A DNA stretch of 64,000 nt from assembly GCF_024713945.1 (NCBI RefSeq), contig NC_134678.1:434001-498000 (forward strand), given 5' to 3'. The translations under genes and the position numbers were made by a program. This stretch comes from Dermatophagoides farinae (lineage: Eukaryota > Arthropoda > Arachnida > Sarcoptiformes > Pyroglyphidae). Of this stretch, positions 1 through 19,200 are shown one piece after another (the first letter of the stretch is position 1; each line of letters opens with the position of its first letter). The notes below the pieces were generated by a model that saw only the letters and a program-made list of their open reading frames with translations, did no database searches and was not told the origin of the DNA.

Positions 1-1690
1 GATAATCAAATCATCATCGCATTTAAAATACACACACACACACAAACCATTTGTATGTACGAATCATCAAATATTTGTATTAAAAATAATAACCATCACA
101 TATGTATGTAATGGTGTGTTGATTCTAAATGCTAATATTTATTATTTGAAAATAACAAGCAAACTACACACACAAACACACACACACACACAGATAAACG
201 CACATTTTAGGATGCCTTTACATTTTCATCATGATGAATGAATGAAAAAAAAAGTTCAAGATTGATTTTTGTTCTGTTTTCTGTTTTGTTTTGTAAATAT
301 AAATATTATCATCATTATTATACATGACCCGGCGAGTAAGCGTAAATGTACAGGAAAAAAAAATTCAAATCACAATAATCGATAATGGCAAACAAATATC
401 ATATATACACGGAACCGATTCTTTCTTGTCATCAATTCGGTAATTCAATTCATTCATCGTGTGTGTGTAGTAATAGGTACAGAATTCAATTTCTGTTTGT
501 GTGTGTGTGTGTAATATATGTTTGCACATAATATGCACATGAATGAATGAATTACCGTAATATGTGTGTGTGTAAACGTGGAACAAAAAGGAAAATGAAT
601 GAAAAAAATCGGTTTTTTTTCTCTTCAAAAATTCTTTATTCTGGTTAATATGTGCACCATCAATAAACGCGCACACAAAGAAAGACAGATGTTGTGTGTG
701 TGTGTGTATGCAAGTGTTTCGATTATATTGGTTTAAAATAAAGTGAAAACAAAAAAAAAGCAAAAACAGGGGAAAAAAATATCATATTATTAATGGGGGG
801 AGATAAAAAAGAGAGGGAAAAAAAATTGTGTGTGTGTTTGTGTTTACTAGATCAAATATTTAAATTCCACTCACTCATTCATTCACTGACACTGTTCAAA
901 TGTTTTCTTTTCATTTTTCTCTCTCTGTGTGTGTATATGTGTGTTATTTGTCTGTATGAATGTATGTCATAATCATTACATAATAATGATACTTTTCTCT
1001 AGATACAAGACCAGAAGCATTGAATTTTGACAACAAAAAAAAATTCCTGATTCAGTTTATTCTTCTTCATGCTCGTGTGTGTGTTTTTTTAGCGGAAAAA
1101 CCACAAAATTATCGATACACATACACACACACAATCATTGAATTAAATGGATGAATTTTCAATTTTTCAAGAGAAAAGCAAAAAACAAGAGATATAATTG
1201 AATGATGATAATGATCAAATGGTCAAACATTAGAAATGATACGCCTTTTTTGAAGAATAAACAGGAAAAATAAAGACAAATAAAAAGATTTTCAATCTTT
1301 TTTTTTTGTTCTCATCAAAGTTCATCATGATGATGATGATGACCACCACACTGTATTTGTTGATCAGTTTTCTCTCTCTCTGTATGTGTGTGAGTGCGTG
1401 ACATTTCAAGTGTGCTATTTGTTTGAGATTATAAAAAATTTTTTTTATCAAAAAAAAACTAACGTTTTGTTTGTCTAGTTAGAAACAAAGAAAACAGAGA
1501 AGGTTTATCACTATCAAGCCTTACGGCAGTATTGTTGTTGCTGTTGCTATTTGGGTTTAAGTTTGGAAAAATGATGAACCTTATTAGGGTATGATTGGAT
1601 AGATAGATGGATGACCGATTATACCTAAAAAAAATGGAACTGGTTTGTATTTTTTTTTTACCAGCAAAACAAAAAAAAAGACACAAAGTT
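1..1690. other. Non-coding, simple-sequence-rich DNA
   Basis: No convincing coding sequence is visible. The stretch holds many short CA/TG runs (for example near 30, 160-190, 490-510, 690-710), poly-A/T tracts and CAT/ATG triplet runs. Reading frames here translate to low-complexity repeats such as HTHT, CVCV and poly-Phe. Confidence 0.7.
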
Positions 1691-1722
1691 CATTCATCAT
1701 TTGATGATCATGTGATCATCAA

Positions 1723-2176
1723 ATGATTTTCTATCATTCACTCTCATCATCATCGTCATTCGTTTGGATACAAAGGTCGTATGTACCAAAAGTCGATCAT
1801 CCACTCTATTACAATGGTTTAAATTTTGTTGAAAAAAAAGTTCAAATGACAATATGTGTGGATGATAATGAATCACTTTCGATTGATGGAATAGAATTAC
1901 ATCTCAAGGTACTGCTGCCAATTGAATTTCATCCATCAAATAATCATCACCTAAATCAAAAAAAAATTGGTTCAATAAAAATAAAAAAAATTTTCACTAC
2001 AAAGAAAAATTATTCACCAGGTGAAATGAACAACAACAACAACATAAAATGGACGGCAAATGATGAAAGCGATAAAAAACAACACCAACACCAACAACAA
2101 CAACAACAAAGGCGGTAAAATGAAATGAGAATCGAAATCATCAAATTGAATCAACCGGCTATCGATTGAGGATTGT

Positions 2177-2213
<37 letters not shown>

Positions 2214-2347
2214 TGAATATTCAAGAAATTGTGAGAATGAAGACATTCAAATCAACGAGAAAATTGAGCCAAAGATTGTAAAACAACAACAACAACAACA
2301 ACAAGACCAGACCTCCCGTAGTAAAAAAAAAAATATTCTTTTGTGAC
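1723..2347 (+). other. Doubtful coding candidate, possible gene fragment or pseudogene
   Basis: An open frame of 131 codons starts at 1723 (ATG) and stops at 2116-2118. Its first two thirds are not simple sequence (segment YYNGLNFVEKKVQMTICVDD), and it then turns into Asn/Gln-rich sequence. A possible splice donor GTAAAA at 2115 and an acceptor after the CA run at about 2211 would join it to a second charged, Gln-rich stretch ending near 2347. The splice phase fits one downstream frame but not the more coding-like one. I recognise no family. It may be a real orphan gene, a decayed exon, or chance in AT-rich DNA. Confidence 0.25.
2181..2210. repeat. (CA)15 microsatellite
   Basis: Uninterrupted CA dinucleotide run, one of the longest in the window. 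It ends in CAG, which also makes a formal splice acceptor for the candidate at 1723-2347. Confidence 0.95.
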
Positions 2348-7473
<5,126 letters not shown>

Positions 7474-7900
7474 AATCAATCGATTGGATTATTCGTACAA
7501 ACAAACAGACAAAATTCAATTTTTGCATTGCACTTTAAAAAAAATTGTATTATTAATCATTACTCATCATCATCATTTCAATTAACATTAAATATTTAGT
7601 ATATTCGTGTTAATTTGGTAATTTGTAATTTGGATTGATTATTCAACAACAACAACAAGAATGGCTCACATACACACACACACAGACACATTTATATTAT
7701 CATCATTTAATCATCAATTCAACAACAACAACAACATTTCAATGAATGAAAAACACACCCGTTGATTTCCTCCGTTTGACCTCAATTTTTTTTTTTGTTT
7801 ATTTGTTTGTTTCCAATAATTAATTACACATACACACACACAATATCGATAATCAACAATTTCAAACAAAAACAGAAAAAACTTTCTTTTTTTTGTTGTA

Positions 7901-7906
7901 AATAAA
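7901..7906 (+). terminator. Candidate polyadenylation signal for FoxA
   Basis: AATAAA about 430 bases after the FoxA stop codon, the first canonical hexamer I see on this strand. It implies a 3' UTR of roughly 440 bases. Confidence 0.35.
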
Positions 7907-8862
7907 ATTGACAAACTAAAAAAATTTTTTTTTTCACGAATCTAACCAAAAAAAAAATCGATCAATTTTTTTCTGCCTAATTCATATATGATCATTATTA
8001 TGGTAGTGATGATGATAATGATTTCGTGTGTAGAAATAATAATAAAAAAAAATGATTGATTGATGTGTTTGTTTGTTTATTATTTGTATCGATGTCATTC
8101 TCATTTTGATATTTAACATGACAAGTTGGCCAAACGAAAATTTTAATCATCATCATCATCATCATGATCTGTCATCATCATCAAAAAAAAAATCAAGAAT
8201 CATCAAATAGAATTGGACAAATGTTTTGCAGTTACTGGTTACTATAGTGATGATTCTTGGGTAATTTTTTTCCCACTCACATTCTCCATAGAAGATCGAT
8301 ACCAATGGAAAAAAATGAAAACAAACACACGCGTGCGTTATTTTAATAGTCAAAAAAAAACCAATTTCAAATTCTAGTTTACCGAGAAAAAAAACAAAAC
8401 AAAAAAATCATTTAGAAATTGATCTACTCGATATATTGTAACGAAATAATCATAATCATTATCATCATTATTATTATTGATGATCATTATCAATTTTTTT
8501 TGTAAAAAAAGCAACTATTTTGACACGTGTCATTTTTTCAAAAAAAAAAAACAACCACAACAACAACAACAACAACAACAATGATCAATTTTGATCTCAT
8601 GAGAAAAAAAATCATTTAAATGATTGGAATAAAAAAAAATCGATTCTTTCATTTTTTTTTCTACCTGGAAAAGAATTTTGCAAATAAAGTTTTGTTGTTG
8701 TTGTTCAATTATCATCACCACCATTCACACACACACACACCAAAGTGCGAAGTACCAGCAACAACAACAACAACAACAACGAAAAAAAAGATAAGAAGAT
8801 AATAAATGATGTGATGAATTATTTTATTTTTTTTTTTTTTTGGTGAGTTGCCACCACCACTT

Positions 8863-8865
<3 letters not shown>

Positions 8866-8894
<29 letters not shown>
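8866..8894. repeat. (CT)n microsatellite
   Basis: Run of about 14 CT units, on the other strand GA. Confidence 0.9.
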
Positions 8895-8897
<3 letters not shown>

Positions 8898-11766
8898 TTC
8901 AATCATCAACTCTATTGTAATGCTCGAAACAAAACAAATTGTTTTTTAGCAAAAAAAAACCATCCAAGTGGCCTATCCGAGAGAGAAAAAGATGAAAAAA
9001 AATTAGACCTTAACAACAACAACAAAAAAGTAAAAAAGACCACCAGCAAACTGAAATGAAAAAAATCATCATCATCATCATGGTCAAAATGAATGGAAAA
9101 AAAATTCGATTAAATATCGAACAAGTGATTTCATGAGCAATGAACAAAAATGTTTAAGTCGAGAGAGTGAAACAGGAAAAAAAAGCTGAGAAACTTTGTG
9201 TTTTTTATTTTTTGAAGATGTGTGTGGAAAACCAAAAAAAAAAAAAAAAAATTTTTTTAAGCCATTCATTTCTCATCATCATTGTTTTAGTTTTGGTTCA
9301 ACACTAATGATGATGATGATGATGATGATGAACTCTACAAATCATAATTCGAATTTCTAATCTAAAGAAACATTTTCTTCTTCAGGTAAGAAAATGAAAG
9401 AAAGAAAGAAAAAAAATAATCTCATTTCATGTAATGTGGTTGGTTGGCTAGTTGGTGGTTGGTTGGTGGTTGTTGTAATCTTGTGTGTGTGTGTGAGAGA
9501 GAGAGAGAAATCAAATAATAAGCAAATACAATTATTTGTATGTGTGAAGAAATAAAAAAAAAGAAGAAAAAAAAACCATTTTAAAAAATTCATTACCATA
9601 TACCACCACACACACAGCAGCCCATTTGTCCGGACAAATGTTGTTGTTGTTGTTGTTGGTATACACAGGTAGACATCAATGTGTGTTTTATATATAATAA
9701 AAAAACTTAGAGTGTAGGCAACACACAGGTACAGTAAGAAAAACAAAAAAAAACTAAAACAAAAACAGAAAAAAGACAATTAAAAAGAAAAGACATACAC
9801 ACACACACACACATAATCATCACATTTGCAAGGCCATTGATGATTGTCGGATGTACTAGACAGCTTGGCTCTTTTATTTTCTCTTAGACTTTTTGTCTAT
9901 CTACCATTGTTTGTGTGTGTGTGTATGAGTGTGTACGTTTTAGTCGTTGATCTACTTTAGATTTATATAATATACTTGTTTGTTATCGTCGTCATCGTCG
10001 TCGTTGTTGTTAGCATCAATCAATCTAGCCATCAAGCACAAGAACAATTAATTTTTTTTTTTTTGAAATCCCAAAAAAACCACGACGATGATTGCTGATG
10101 ACCCATCAACAACCGCAATGATGATGGTGATTCAATTGAAGGAATCGAAAAAAAAAATTGAATTTAGATGAATGAATGAATGAAATTTTCTCTATAGAGT
10201 AAAATCAATTTTACAAATCATCAACAAAAAAAAAATATGTCGAATGTAATAGTGGATTGAAGAGAGAAAAAAAAAATTATCTCAATGAATGAAAGTAAAT
10301 TCCGATAATGATGAGTGTAGAGAAAATAAGCAAAACATACACACGAACACACACACATTTTGAACGTTATTCTATTGTGATTTTTTTTCCCTGAATTCTT
10401 CTTTCCGGCATGTTTAAAGTTCAAAGTTTGCTTAATTGTTCAATCAACCAAAGTCTCGATTCTCATTCTGATCAAACATCATCAACATTAACATTTAGCA
10501 AGATTAAAAAGTTTGTGTTTTGTTTTTCGCTGGATAAATGTGAAAATTAACTATAACGAATGGTGAAAAAAAATCATATTCAAGTCACATCGTCATAACA
10601 AAGTTAAACAAAACGAAAAATGAAATAAAATGGTTGAAAAAAGGCTTTCTTTCTTTTTTTTTACTGTGATTAATTCATTTTGGATTTATCAGTTATGAAA
10701 ATCATGATGATATAAAATGCAGGCAGAGAATTTTCTCTTCATTTTCACCATTTTTATAGTCGCTAAATTAAAAACGAGATGAAGACAAAAGAAGAGAGAA
10801 ATTCATTTTCAACAGCGTTTTTTTCTCTTTGGTTAATTAAATTAGAAAATTTCGCACGCGTGCACACAGACACACACACACACATAAATTTTAACGAATC
10901 GCAATTTGAAGAAAATTTTCTGGTACGAAAACGTACGTGTGTCAAACACGGTCATATAGAGAGAGAAGAAACAAAAAACAATTTTGACCATTTTCGTAGG
11001 CGTCAAAATAAATAGATTTCTAACCATCACCATTCCTGGTATGATTTCGTTGATCTTTTACTAAATAAAACGATAAAATTGATGATTAGTTTCATGATCA
11101 ATTGTGATTATTCAATTGATATTAATTTGATTAAAAAAAATTTTTTTTTCTTTCTGAATCAAAGTGTAAACAATTCATCACCCCTACAACACTGCGAACA
11201 TCACATCCAACAGATCCAATCGAATCGAATCGAGCCGAATCGGAAAAATTTATTAAGAGAAAGAGAATGACCGTGTCATTGTATGGGTTTTATTATTTTG
11301 TCATTTCAGAATTCTATTCATTCGGGTAATCAAAAATAAAAGAATTTTAAACGGGTAGTTAGTAGCAATGGCAAGTATTAGTAGTAGTAGCAGCTTAAAA
11401 CCGCAAACACTCACACACACACACAATCAAATATCACAGGTGTCCACATACATAAATCACATGTTTGAAAATATCCTATGAGTGAATACAGTCAATACAA
11501 TGGGTAAAAATACCAGCTTCCAAATGGAACACACACACACACAAATACACATCAAGGCTGTCAGATTTTTTTTCCAGTCGATGATTGACAGATGTTTTGA
11601 GGTTTATTTTAAATCTAGATCCAGAACACAACAAAAATGATGAATGAATGAATGAATGACAACCATAGTGCATGTCTTTATTATTATTACACACTTAAAC
11701 CAAAAAAAAAAAAAATTGTTGTCGATGATCGAAACATTTTACTACTTTACCTTTATCAGAATATAT

Positions 11767-11769
<3 letters not shown>

Positions 11770-11801
<32 letters not shown>
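11770..11801. repeat. (GA)n microsatellite
   Basis: Uninterrupted run of about 16 GA units. Confidence 0.95.
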
Positions 11802-11804
<3 letters not shown>

Positions 11805-12452
11805 GGAAATCAATTCCCTTGGCATCATTTCGGGATACTTGACAAACAGAAAAAAAAATTCTGATTATTATTTTTCCAACATGGAATATATTCTCTCCAT
11901 CTCATGTGAATTCAAATAATTCATCAAATTATCCCATAATTCAAAGTCCTATGAGAATCAATTTGAATCAATTATTTTCATCATTATTATTATTATATGG
12001 AACATATTGTTGCTATGAATTTCATTTCATTGTCAATCATTAAGATCATCAGGATCAATTAATCAAACTTAATGTATAGTACCAATTGGAACTAAGTGTG
12101 TGTGTGTGTGTGGTCGAAAATTTTATCAATCAGTCAGATATTGTAACCCATGTGGGGTTACCTGGATAAAAATCGATTTTGGTGGTATTGAACACCAATC
12201 AATCAATCAATCAATTGATGATGATAAATTTTCATTATCAGGTGAATTTTGAATACAAACAACAACAACAACAACAACGAAAAACCAAAAAAAAAATCAA
12301 TCAATTAATCAATCAAAAATTAAACATGCAGTTTTTTTCGCCAAATACCATCATCATCAATATCGATTGATTGCTTTTTGTTTTGTTTTGTTTCGGAAAT
12401 GACATTTATTTTATTTTTTGCACACACACACCCATTTCCCTTCATTAAATTT

Positions 12453-12455
<3 letters not shown>

Positions 12456-12503
<48 letters not shown>
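12456..12503. repeat. (CT)24 microsatellite
   Basis: The longest dinucleotide run in the window, about 24 CT units, followed by an interrupted CT/CG/TA tail. GA/CT tracts of this kind can bind GAGA-type factors, but no gene is adjacent. Confidence 0.95.
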
Positions 12504-12506
<3 letters not shown>

Positions 12507-13620
12507 CTATCTCTCTTTACCATGACAACATTTTCTTTTTGGGTAAACAAACGAGCAACGAAAAAAAACGTCATTTAGGCCATCATCATCATCATCATTG
12601 ATAACAATTTCCGTAGAAAATTTCACTAACTAATCAACTTACAAGAGAGAAAAAGCGATGGTCAAATAGCATCACATAATGACAACAACAACAACAACAG
12701 AAAACACACTTGACAGCTCACAATAATGTGTGAATTTTCAAGCTTATTTCAATAATTTTTTTTTCTTCTTCTTCGCTGATTCCATAGAATTCATTAGCTG
12801 TGAACAATCAATTATTATTAGTTTTTTTTTGTTCCTCTTTCTGTTTTTTTTTCATTCCACCATAGGTGGACATCAAAAATGTATAACATACACACACACA
12901 CACACACAAACAGGTAACAAAAATGGAAAGAAAAAGGAAAAAAACACAGCGGTGGTGAAAGATAGCAAACGATAGAGAAAAAGAGAGAGAAAGAAGAAAA
13001 TGGCTTTGCAGGTGTGCGGCCACACATCATCATCATCATCTTCATCATTATCATCAGGTTGATTGGCCCCACACATACACACACACACACACACATAATT
13101 CATTATTATCACTACCGAAAAGAACAATAAACAACTGTGAAATTTTTTTCTGTTCTGTTCTGTTCTGTTGTTCTTATCTAAAAAAACAAATAACAAAACA
13201 TATTGGTGGTGGTTTATAAAACTGGATGATGATGACAACAGGAAACATCGTTTGGAAATAAACAACAAAGTCATGCTCATCATCATCATCGATAATCAAT
13301 CAATATAATTATATTGATTGATTGAAGAAAAAACAAACAGAATATCAATTATATATGATGATACACTTGGCATTGTAGATTTTTTTTTTGTTGAAAATAA
13401 AACGAAAATTTCAGATCAATTTTTTTTTCTTTTGGTTTGATTTATCAGTCAAGTTAGTGTTAAAGTTAGTGTTTTTTTTTTTGGTGCTGATTTCGTTAGA
13501 AATCATTTGATAAGTCTCAAATCAAGCCTTGCAAGCATTGCAAAATCAGATAAATCATTTAAATATTATAATCTATCTCAAGTATATCAAAAATTGGTTG
13601 TTGTTGTTGTTGTGGTTATC

Positions 13621-13640
13621 ATCCACACACGTGTGTGGAT
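13621..13640. repeat. 20-bp perfect palindrome with central CACGTG
   Basis: ATCCACACACGTGTGTGGAT is its own reverse complement. Its centre is a canonical E-box CACGTG. Confidence 0.9.
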
Positions 13641-14182
13641 AAAAATAAACATGGAGATATCTCTCACTCAGATATGGATAACCGCCAAAATTTATGAAAA
13701 TGGATACAGGGAAAAAAACACACACACAAAAAAAAAATTTCATTGGAAATTTGCAATCCAACAAACACAAATACAAATACAAAAATCTTTGACAGAAAAT
13801 TCTGGCATGTATCATGGCCATCGTTGTTGTTGTTGTTGTTGTTTTTGTTACATTCAAGAAACGAATAAACAAACAAAATTTTCATTTTTACGTGCCAAGA
13901 ATTTTTCCATTTTTTTAAATTCATAAATGGAATTTAAATATATTCAGAGCAAAGAAAGAAAAAAGGAAAACCTCTAAAATCGATATATTGAAATTGATTT
14001 TTTCTTCTGGTCGATTCAATATATGTATCGGCTGGATGATGATGACAAAATTTTTTTTTTGTTATAAGAAACAAAAAACATTTTTGTGTATTTTCAGGTC
14101 AATTCTACAATTTTTTTTCTCTGTATATTTTGGTGCTGATACAAATGGTTTATAGAGTCAGTTTTTTATTTCTCTTTTTTTT

Positions 14183-14210
14183 CGCCACCACCGCCGCCGC
14201 CGCCGCCGCC
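14183..14210. repeat. (GCC)n tract in AT-rich DNA
   Basis: GCCACCACC followed by six CCG/GCC units. It is by far the most GC-rich spot in the surrounding gene-poor region and is followed directly by a CAA run. Confidence 0.9.
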
Positions 14211-16165
14211 AACAACAACAACAAGTCAATGGGCGAATAAAGTTAGTAATGTTGATGATGATGTGACAGAAGAAGGAGGAGAATAAATGTAAAATAGCTA
14301 TCCACACCATCATCACCCACCACCATCAAAATGTCAGCACACAAAACATACCGGGTGACATTTCCTTTTCTATTTATTCGGTGTTTTTTTTCGGATTAAA
14401 CAATTTGTAAAACCACAACAAATCTGGTTATTATCAAATATTTCTAAGACCGATTTATATTTGTGACAGACGACAAAAACAAGGAAAAAATTTTTCAAAA
14501 TGAAAAACAACAACAACAACAACAACAATAATCATTAATTGAATATATGTTAATTAGATTAATTAGAACAAACATCATCATCATCATCATTTTTTTGACA
14601 ATGTCACACACACACACACACACAAAAAATGTGCATTGTGAATAATAATCAATTAATCAAAAACAAAAGTTAAACAAAACAAAACAAAACAAATAAACAA
14701 ACACATACATTCAAATGGAGTGTAACCGTATTTCTATAGAACCCATCACCATCACCATCATCGATAGAATTTTTTTTCCGATAGACAGAAAATTTAAAAT
14801 CGTGTTGATGATGATGATGATGGATTTAAATATTCATAAGTAAAAAAAATGGTAAAGAACCATATGTGAATTTACAATACATGTTGTTGTTTCGTTCATT
14901 CGTTGTATTCGTTTATTTCGTAACAAATTTTATTCATTCACATCATTGATTTTATGATATATGCGTGTGTGTGTGTGTGTATGTATGTAATATATTAAGC
15001 CTTGAGCAAATTTTCCACACATTCATTTTCAAAAGGACTTTCTAAACTAACGAAAAATAACCTTATATATAGAATCCATATAATAGTCAATATACAAATC
15101 ATTCAGCCGAAACATTCATTCCACACAAGATATTCATGTCGAAAAGCTAATTGTTTTGGTCCACACACACACACACACATCATCATCATCACCCAAGAGA
15201 GTGAATGAATGATTTTGAAAATGAAATGGAATTGAAATGAAAAAAAGACAAGTTGATCATCATCATCATCATCAATAGTATAGTAGTTTATTATGAAAAA
15301 CCATGAGAAGTGAATGAAAAAAAAACGGGCTCAATGAATTTTGTTCGTGTGTACATGATTGAGATATTAAAAAATAATAGCTTCAAGGCATTATTGTTTA
15401 TTTCAATATATTAAAATGGGAAAAAAACCATCATTATCATGAGTTTCATTTCAATAAATCGGGTATTGCCACTATGGCCAGAAAAGATAAACGTTTTTCG
15501 GATATTTACATATGATTGTTATCTATTCACAGTTTTGTTGTTGTTGTTGTTGTCTGGTCAATAAATAATAATAACGGATAAATAGGAAAATTTGAAATTG
15601 ACCAACAAAAAAAAAAGAGTTGACCTTTAATGAATTCTTTCATCAACCAGACACGGTATCTATCTATACACCACCACGATGATGGAAATTGTATAATCCT
15701 TTCGGCATTGTCGGTCATGTGTTGACCATGGTAACGGTTTTATTTTTTGCACTCTGTCTCTCTTTCTCATGTCATGTCATCATTATTGTCTGATAACCGA
15801 ATCATCATCGAATGAATGAATGAATGGGTTGGATTTTTTTCCCATTTTGTTACTTTTTTTTTGTTATCATTATTATTATGGGCAATATATTCATTTCGAT
15901 CTAAATCAAATAATATCATCATGACTGAAATGAATCAAATTCAATTCGATTTTGCCAAGCTACAAGAGGAGAAGAACGAAAAAAAAAACGAACCCTGAAG
16001 CTAAATCAAAATACAGATGCTAAATTGAATCTCAATATATATATGGAAAACAAGAATCGGTTGAGATGGTGGAAAGATGGGGTTTACATGACGAAACAAA
16101 TTGAAAATCTCTGATTCAGGAATCCAAAGAGAAAAAATTTTTATTCAAAAAAAGAACCAAAAAAA

Positions 16166-16204
16166 AAATTGAATTTTGATAATTCAATTATCAAAATTCA
16201 ATTT
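16166..16204. repeat. 39-bp near-perfect palindrome
   Basis: Two perfect 19-base inverted arms (AAATTGAATTTTGATAATT and its complement) are separated by a single C at 16185. It could extrude as a hairpin or cruciform. No terminator function is expected in this setting, and no flanking gene explains it. Confidence 0.9.
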
Positions 16205-19200
16205 ATCGAATGATAATGGATATAATAAGAAAAAAAAACGAAACATCGTCTGTGATCAGGGATATCGAAAGAATGGATCATCTATACAGATCGATTCAAA
16301 CGATAATGAAAAATAAATAATCAGTTCAATAGAGAGGAAACACAAATTATTCAATTAAAAATAGATCATCAAATTCTATTGAATTTTGACAAATTGGCCA
16401 TGTCTTTTATTTCTACAGCTGTTTCAATTAAAATACGAATGTATTTTTTTTTTTTTTTTTGAAAAAAAGACCATCCACGTTGTCTGTCAGACAAATGGAT
16501 AATTGAATTACAGAAAAAAAACATGATAATGACGACAAACAATTCAAACAAAATTTGATGATGATTAGGAAGCTTTTTTTTCAATTCATTTTCAATGAAA
16601 TGATTTTTTTTATCGATTTAAAATCTAAATAATATGTACATCTACTACATATGTTAGACAAATCTGATCTAACAAACGGAATCAATACCGTTTTGTATTA
16701 TGGATAAAATTTGAAATTAAATTGCAGAAAAAACCCGGGCATCATTATCATCTTTTATCAATTTCATTAACCGTTGATGTGTAGAAGAAGATATTTTGTG
16801 CTGCTGTTGTTGTTGTTGTTGTTACAGATTCCCTTTTTTTGTGACCAAAAAGAAAACTATCGAGCATGACCGAATCTATTGTCTATGAATGTTGAATATC
16901 TATAGTTTTTTTTTGTCTACAACAAATACACATTGTCTGCATGTTTGTAAATGTTTGGTGTGTGTGTGTGTGTGTCTGTACAATGAATCAATAAACATTG
17001 GATGAAAAACATAGAGAGAAGGGAATGAAAAAAAAGCAGATCTATTCATTCATTCAACTGTAATAAATTGTAAATTAAAACTACCGCATTTAATAATAAA
17101 GAGAGAAAGAAACGGAAAATAATAATAAAATTGATGATAGAGAGAAAGCAAATGTTAACATTAGAAAAATTTGTAGCAAATTATACACACACACATACAA
17201 ACATATTTGATCGATTCAATTTCATTTCAAACAACAACAACAATAATAACGGTGTGTATAGAATCGATTCCGGATTTGTATCCAACATAAAACATTTAGT
17301 AGTAGTGAATTTCTTGTTTCTCTAGCTAATTTTAACAATCACCACCACCTAAATTAACATCATCATATAATAATAATAATAATGAATGGTAAACGATATA
17401 TATACATTGGAACAGAAAATGGTAATTTATAATAGCTGTATGGCCACCACAAAAACATTGAAAATAGAATAATGTACAACACATTGGCTAGCCAAGTACA
17501 AATATTACTAACTGGTGTGTATTTGTGTTTTGTAAATACAAAAGAAAAAAAAATTCTGGCACACTCATACACATGGCAGCCAAATATTAAAACACGTGCA
17601 CACCATTTGATATGCCGGGTTTCTTCACTTCACTTTCTTCATCATCACTGATTTCTTTCCCAACCAAAAAAAAAATGCTAATAATTTTTCTTCATTTCGA
17701 TCCCATTCCATTCGATGATGATTTCCATTTTGTATTGGGTAAATCAAACAGAGTAGAAAAAAAGGCGAAAAAAAATATTCAAGTGTCTGCACACGACATC
17801 ACACACCATCATCAACAATTCATTGTGGAACAAATGAAAAAAAATCATCAAAACATTGTGCGAACATCCTGTAAAATCGCTGTGTATTGTATGCATCGAT
17901 CGATATTATTATTATTATTATTAACCAATTCTAATAAAATGAAAAAAATATAATGATGTTAATGGAAAAAAGTGTGTAATTTACTTGCAATTGTGACCAC
18001 TCTTTGTGTGTGATGAAAAGAATAGATGCAAAAACTGTGAAAAATTTAAACGTTTGCATCTTTCATACACATACACATACACACATACACTTCTTTTTTT
18101 TGCACGCGATATAAAACCCTCTTGAACAGAAAACAAAATTCAAGGCTTTATATGAGAGAGAGTGAGAGATCCTCTTGAATGTTCTCTGAAAAAATTCTCA
18201 TCACTCAATCTAACCTTTTTTTCCATTCGTGATCCATTCATACAGAATATTCTGAGTGAATGAGGAAAAAAAGAGAAAAAACAACAACAACAACAACAAG
18301 GAATTAACCGAAGGATTTTCAAGAGTTGACTCATTTTGATCACATCAATTTTTTCATAAAAACTGGTGTTATTTTTTTTCGCTCGGGCAAAGTGAACAAA
18401 TGTCATAAAAAAAGAATCACTTTTTCTGGAAACATTCAACTTACACACACAAACACGTGGAACTTGACATGATCATAGTAAAATTTAAAGAAAAAAAAAT
18501 TCTCTGTGTGATTGTCACATCTGTCATATATTATTATTGTTTATGGAACAAATCTGATCTTTTGGCTTTGGAAATTTCACAAAGAGAAAAAAAAATTCAC
18601 ATTGAACCTGTGTGTGTGTGTGTGTGTGCGACAAGTTGTGAACCAACAACAGTAACAGAAATTCTGCAACAATTTTAAAGGTGAAACAAGTTGTCAAACA
18701 AACAAAAATTTCTGCCACCATTCTCATCGTCATCATTGAAATGGGTAAAAATTCAACAACGAAATATGGGCCCAGGAAAAAAATTTTTCCATCCACGTGT
18801 GTGTGTGTTTTGAAAAACTTTACCAGAAATCAACAAAAATCTGATCATAAAGTATGGACTATGATTTGGTAATAAGACATTATAAAATGTTGTTTTCTAT
18901 TTTTCGCAGGTGAACAACAACATAACAAGACAGAAGAGAAGAAAAAAACCAAAACGGTTCCAGGACTAAAAAAAAATAAAGTTAAAAAGAAGTGAATTAA
19001 CAGTAACAACAACACTACACAGACTGCAGGTGATCTTCTTTCTGGTCATTATGTTTCAATAGCAGTAAAAAGTAATGCATCATGTATGCAGGTGTGAATG
19101 TACGACAACAAAATCTCTCTACAACGATTGTACATGATCTGAGACAGATATTTTTTTTCAAATTGTCTAAAAATATGAAAAAAATTGCCAAACTATTTGT

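Noticed and set aside
9357-9779. 140-codon minus-strand frame
   Set aside because: Dominated by Phe, Thr-His and Pro-Thr runs from poly-T, CA and TTGG repeats.
13507-13926. 139-codon plus-strand frame
   Set aside because: Contains poly-Val and poly-Cys from GTT/TGT repeats and overlaps similar frames on the other strand; no family features.
15605-15718. Minus-strand frame MTDNAERIIQFPSSWWCIDR
   Set aside because: Looks protein-like for 30 residues but has no good donor, and the continuation is poly-Phe and poly-Thr.
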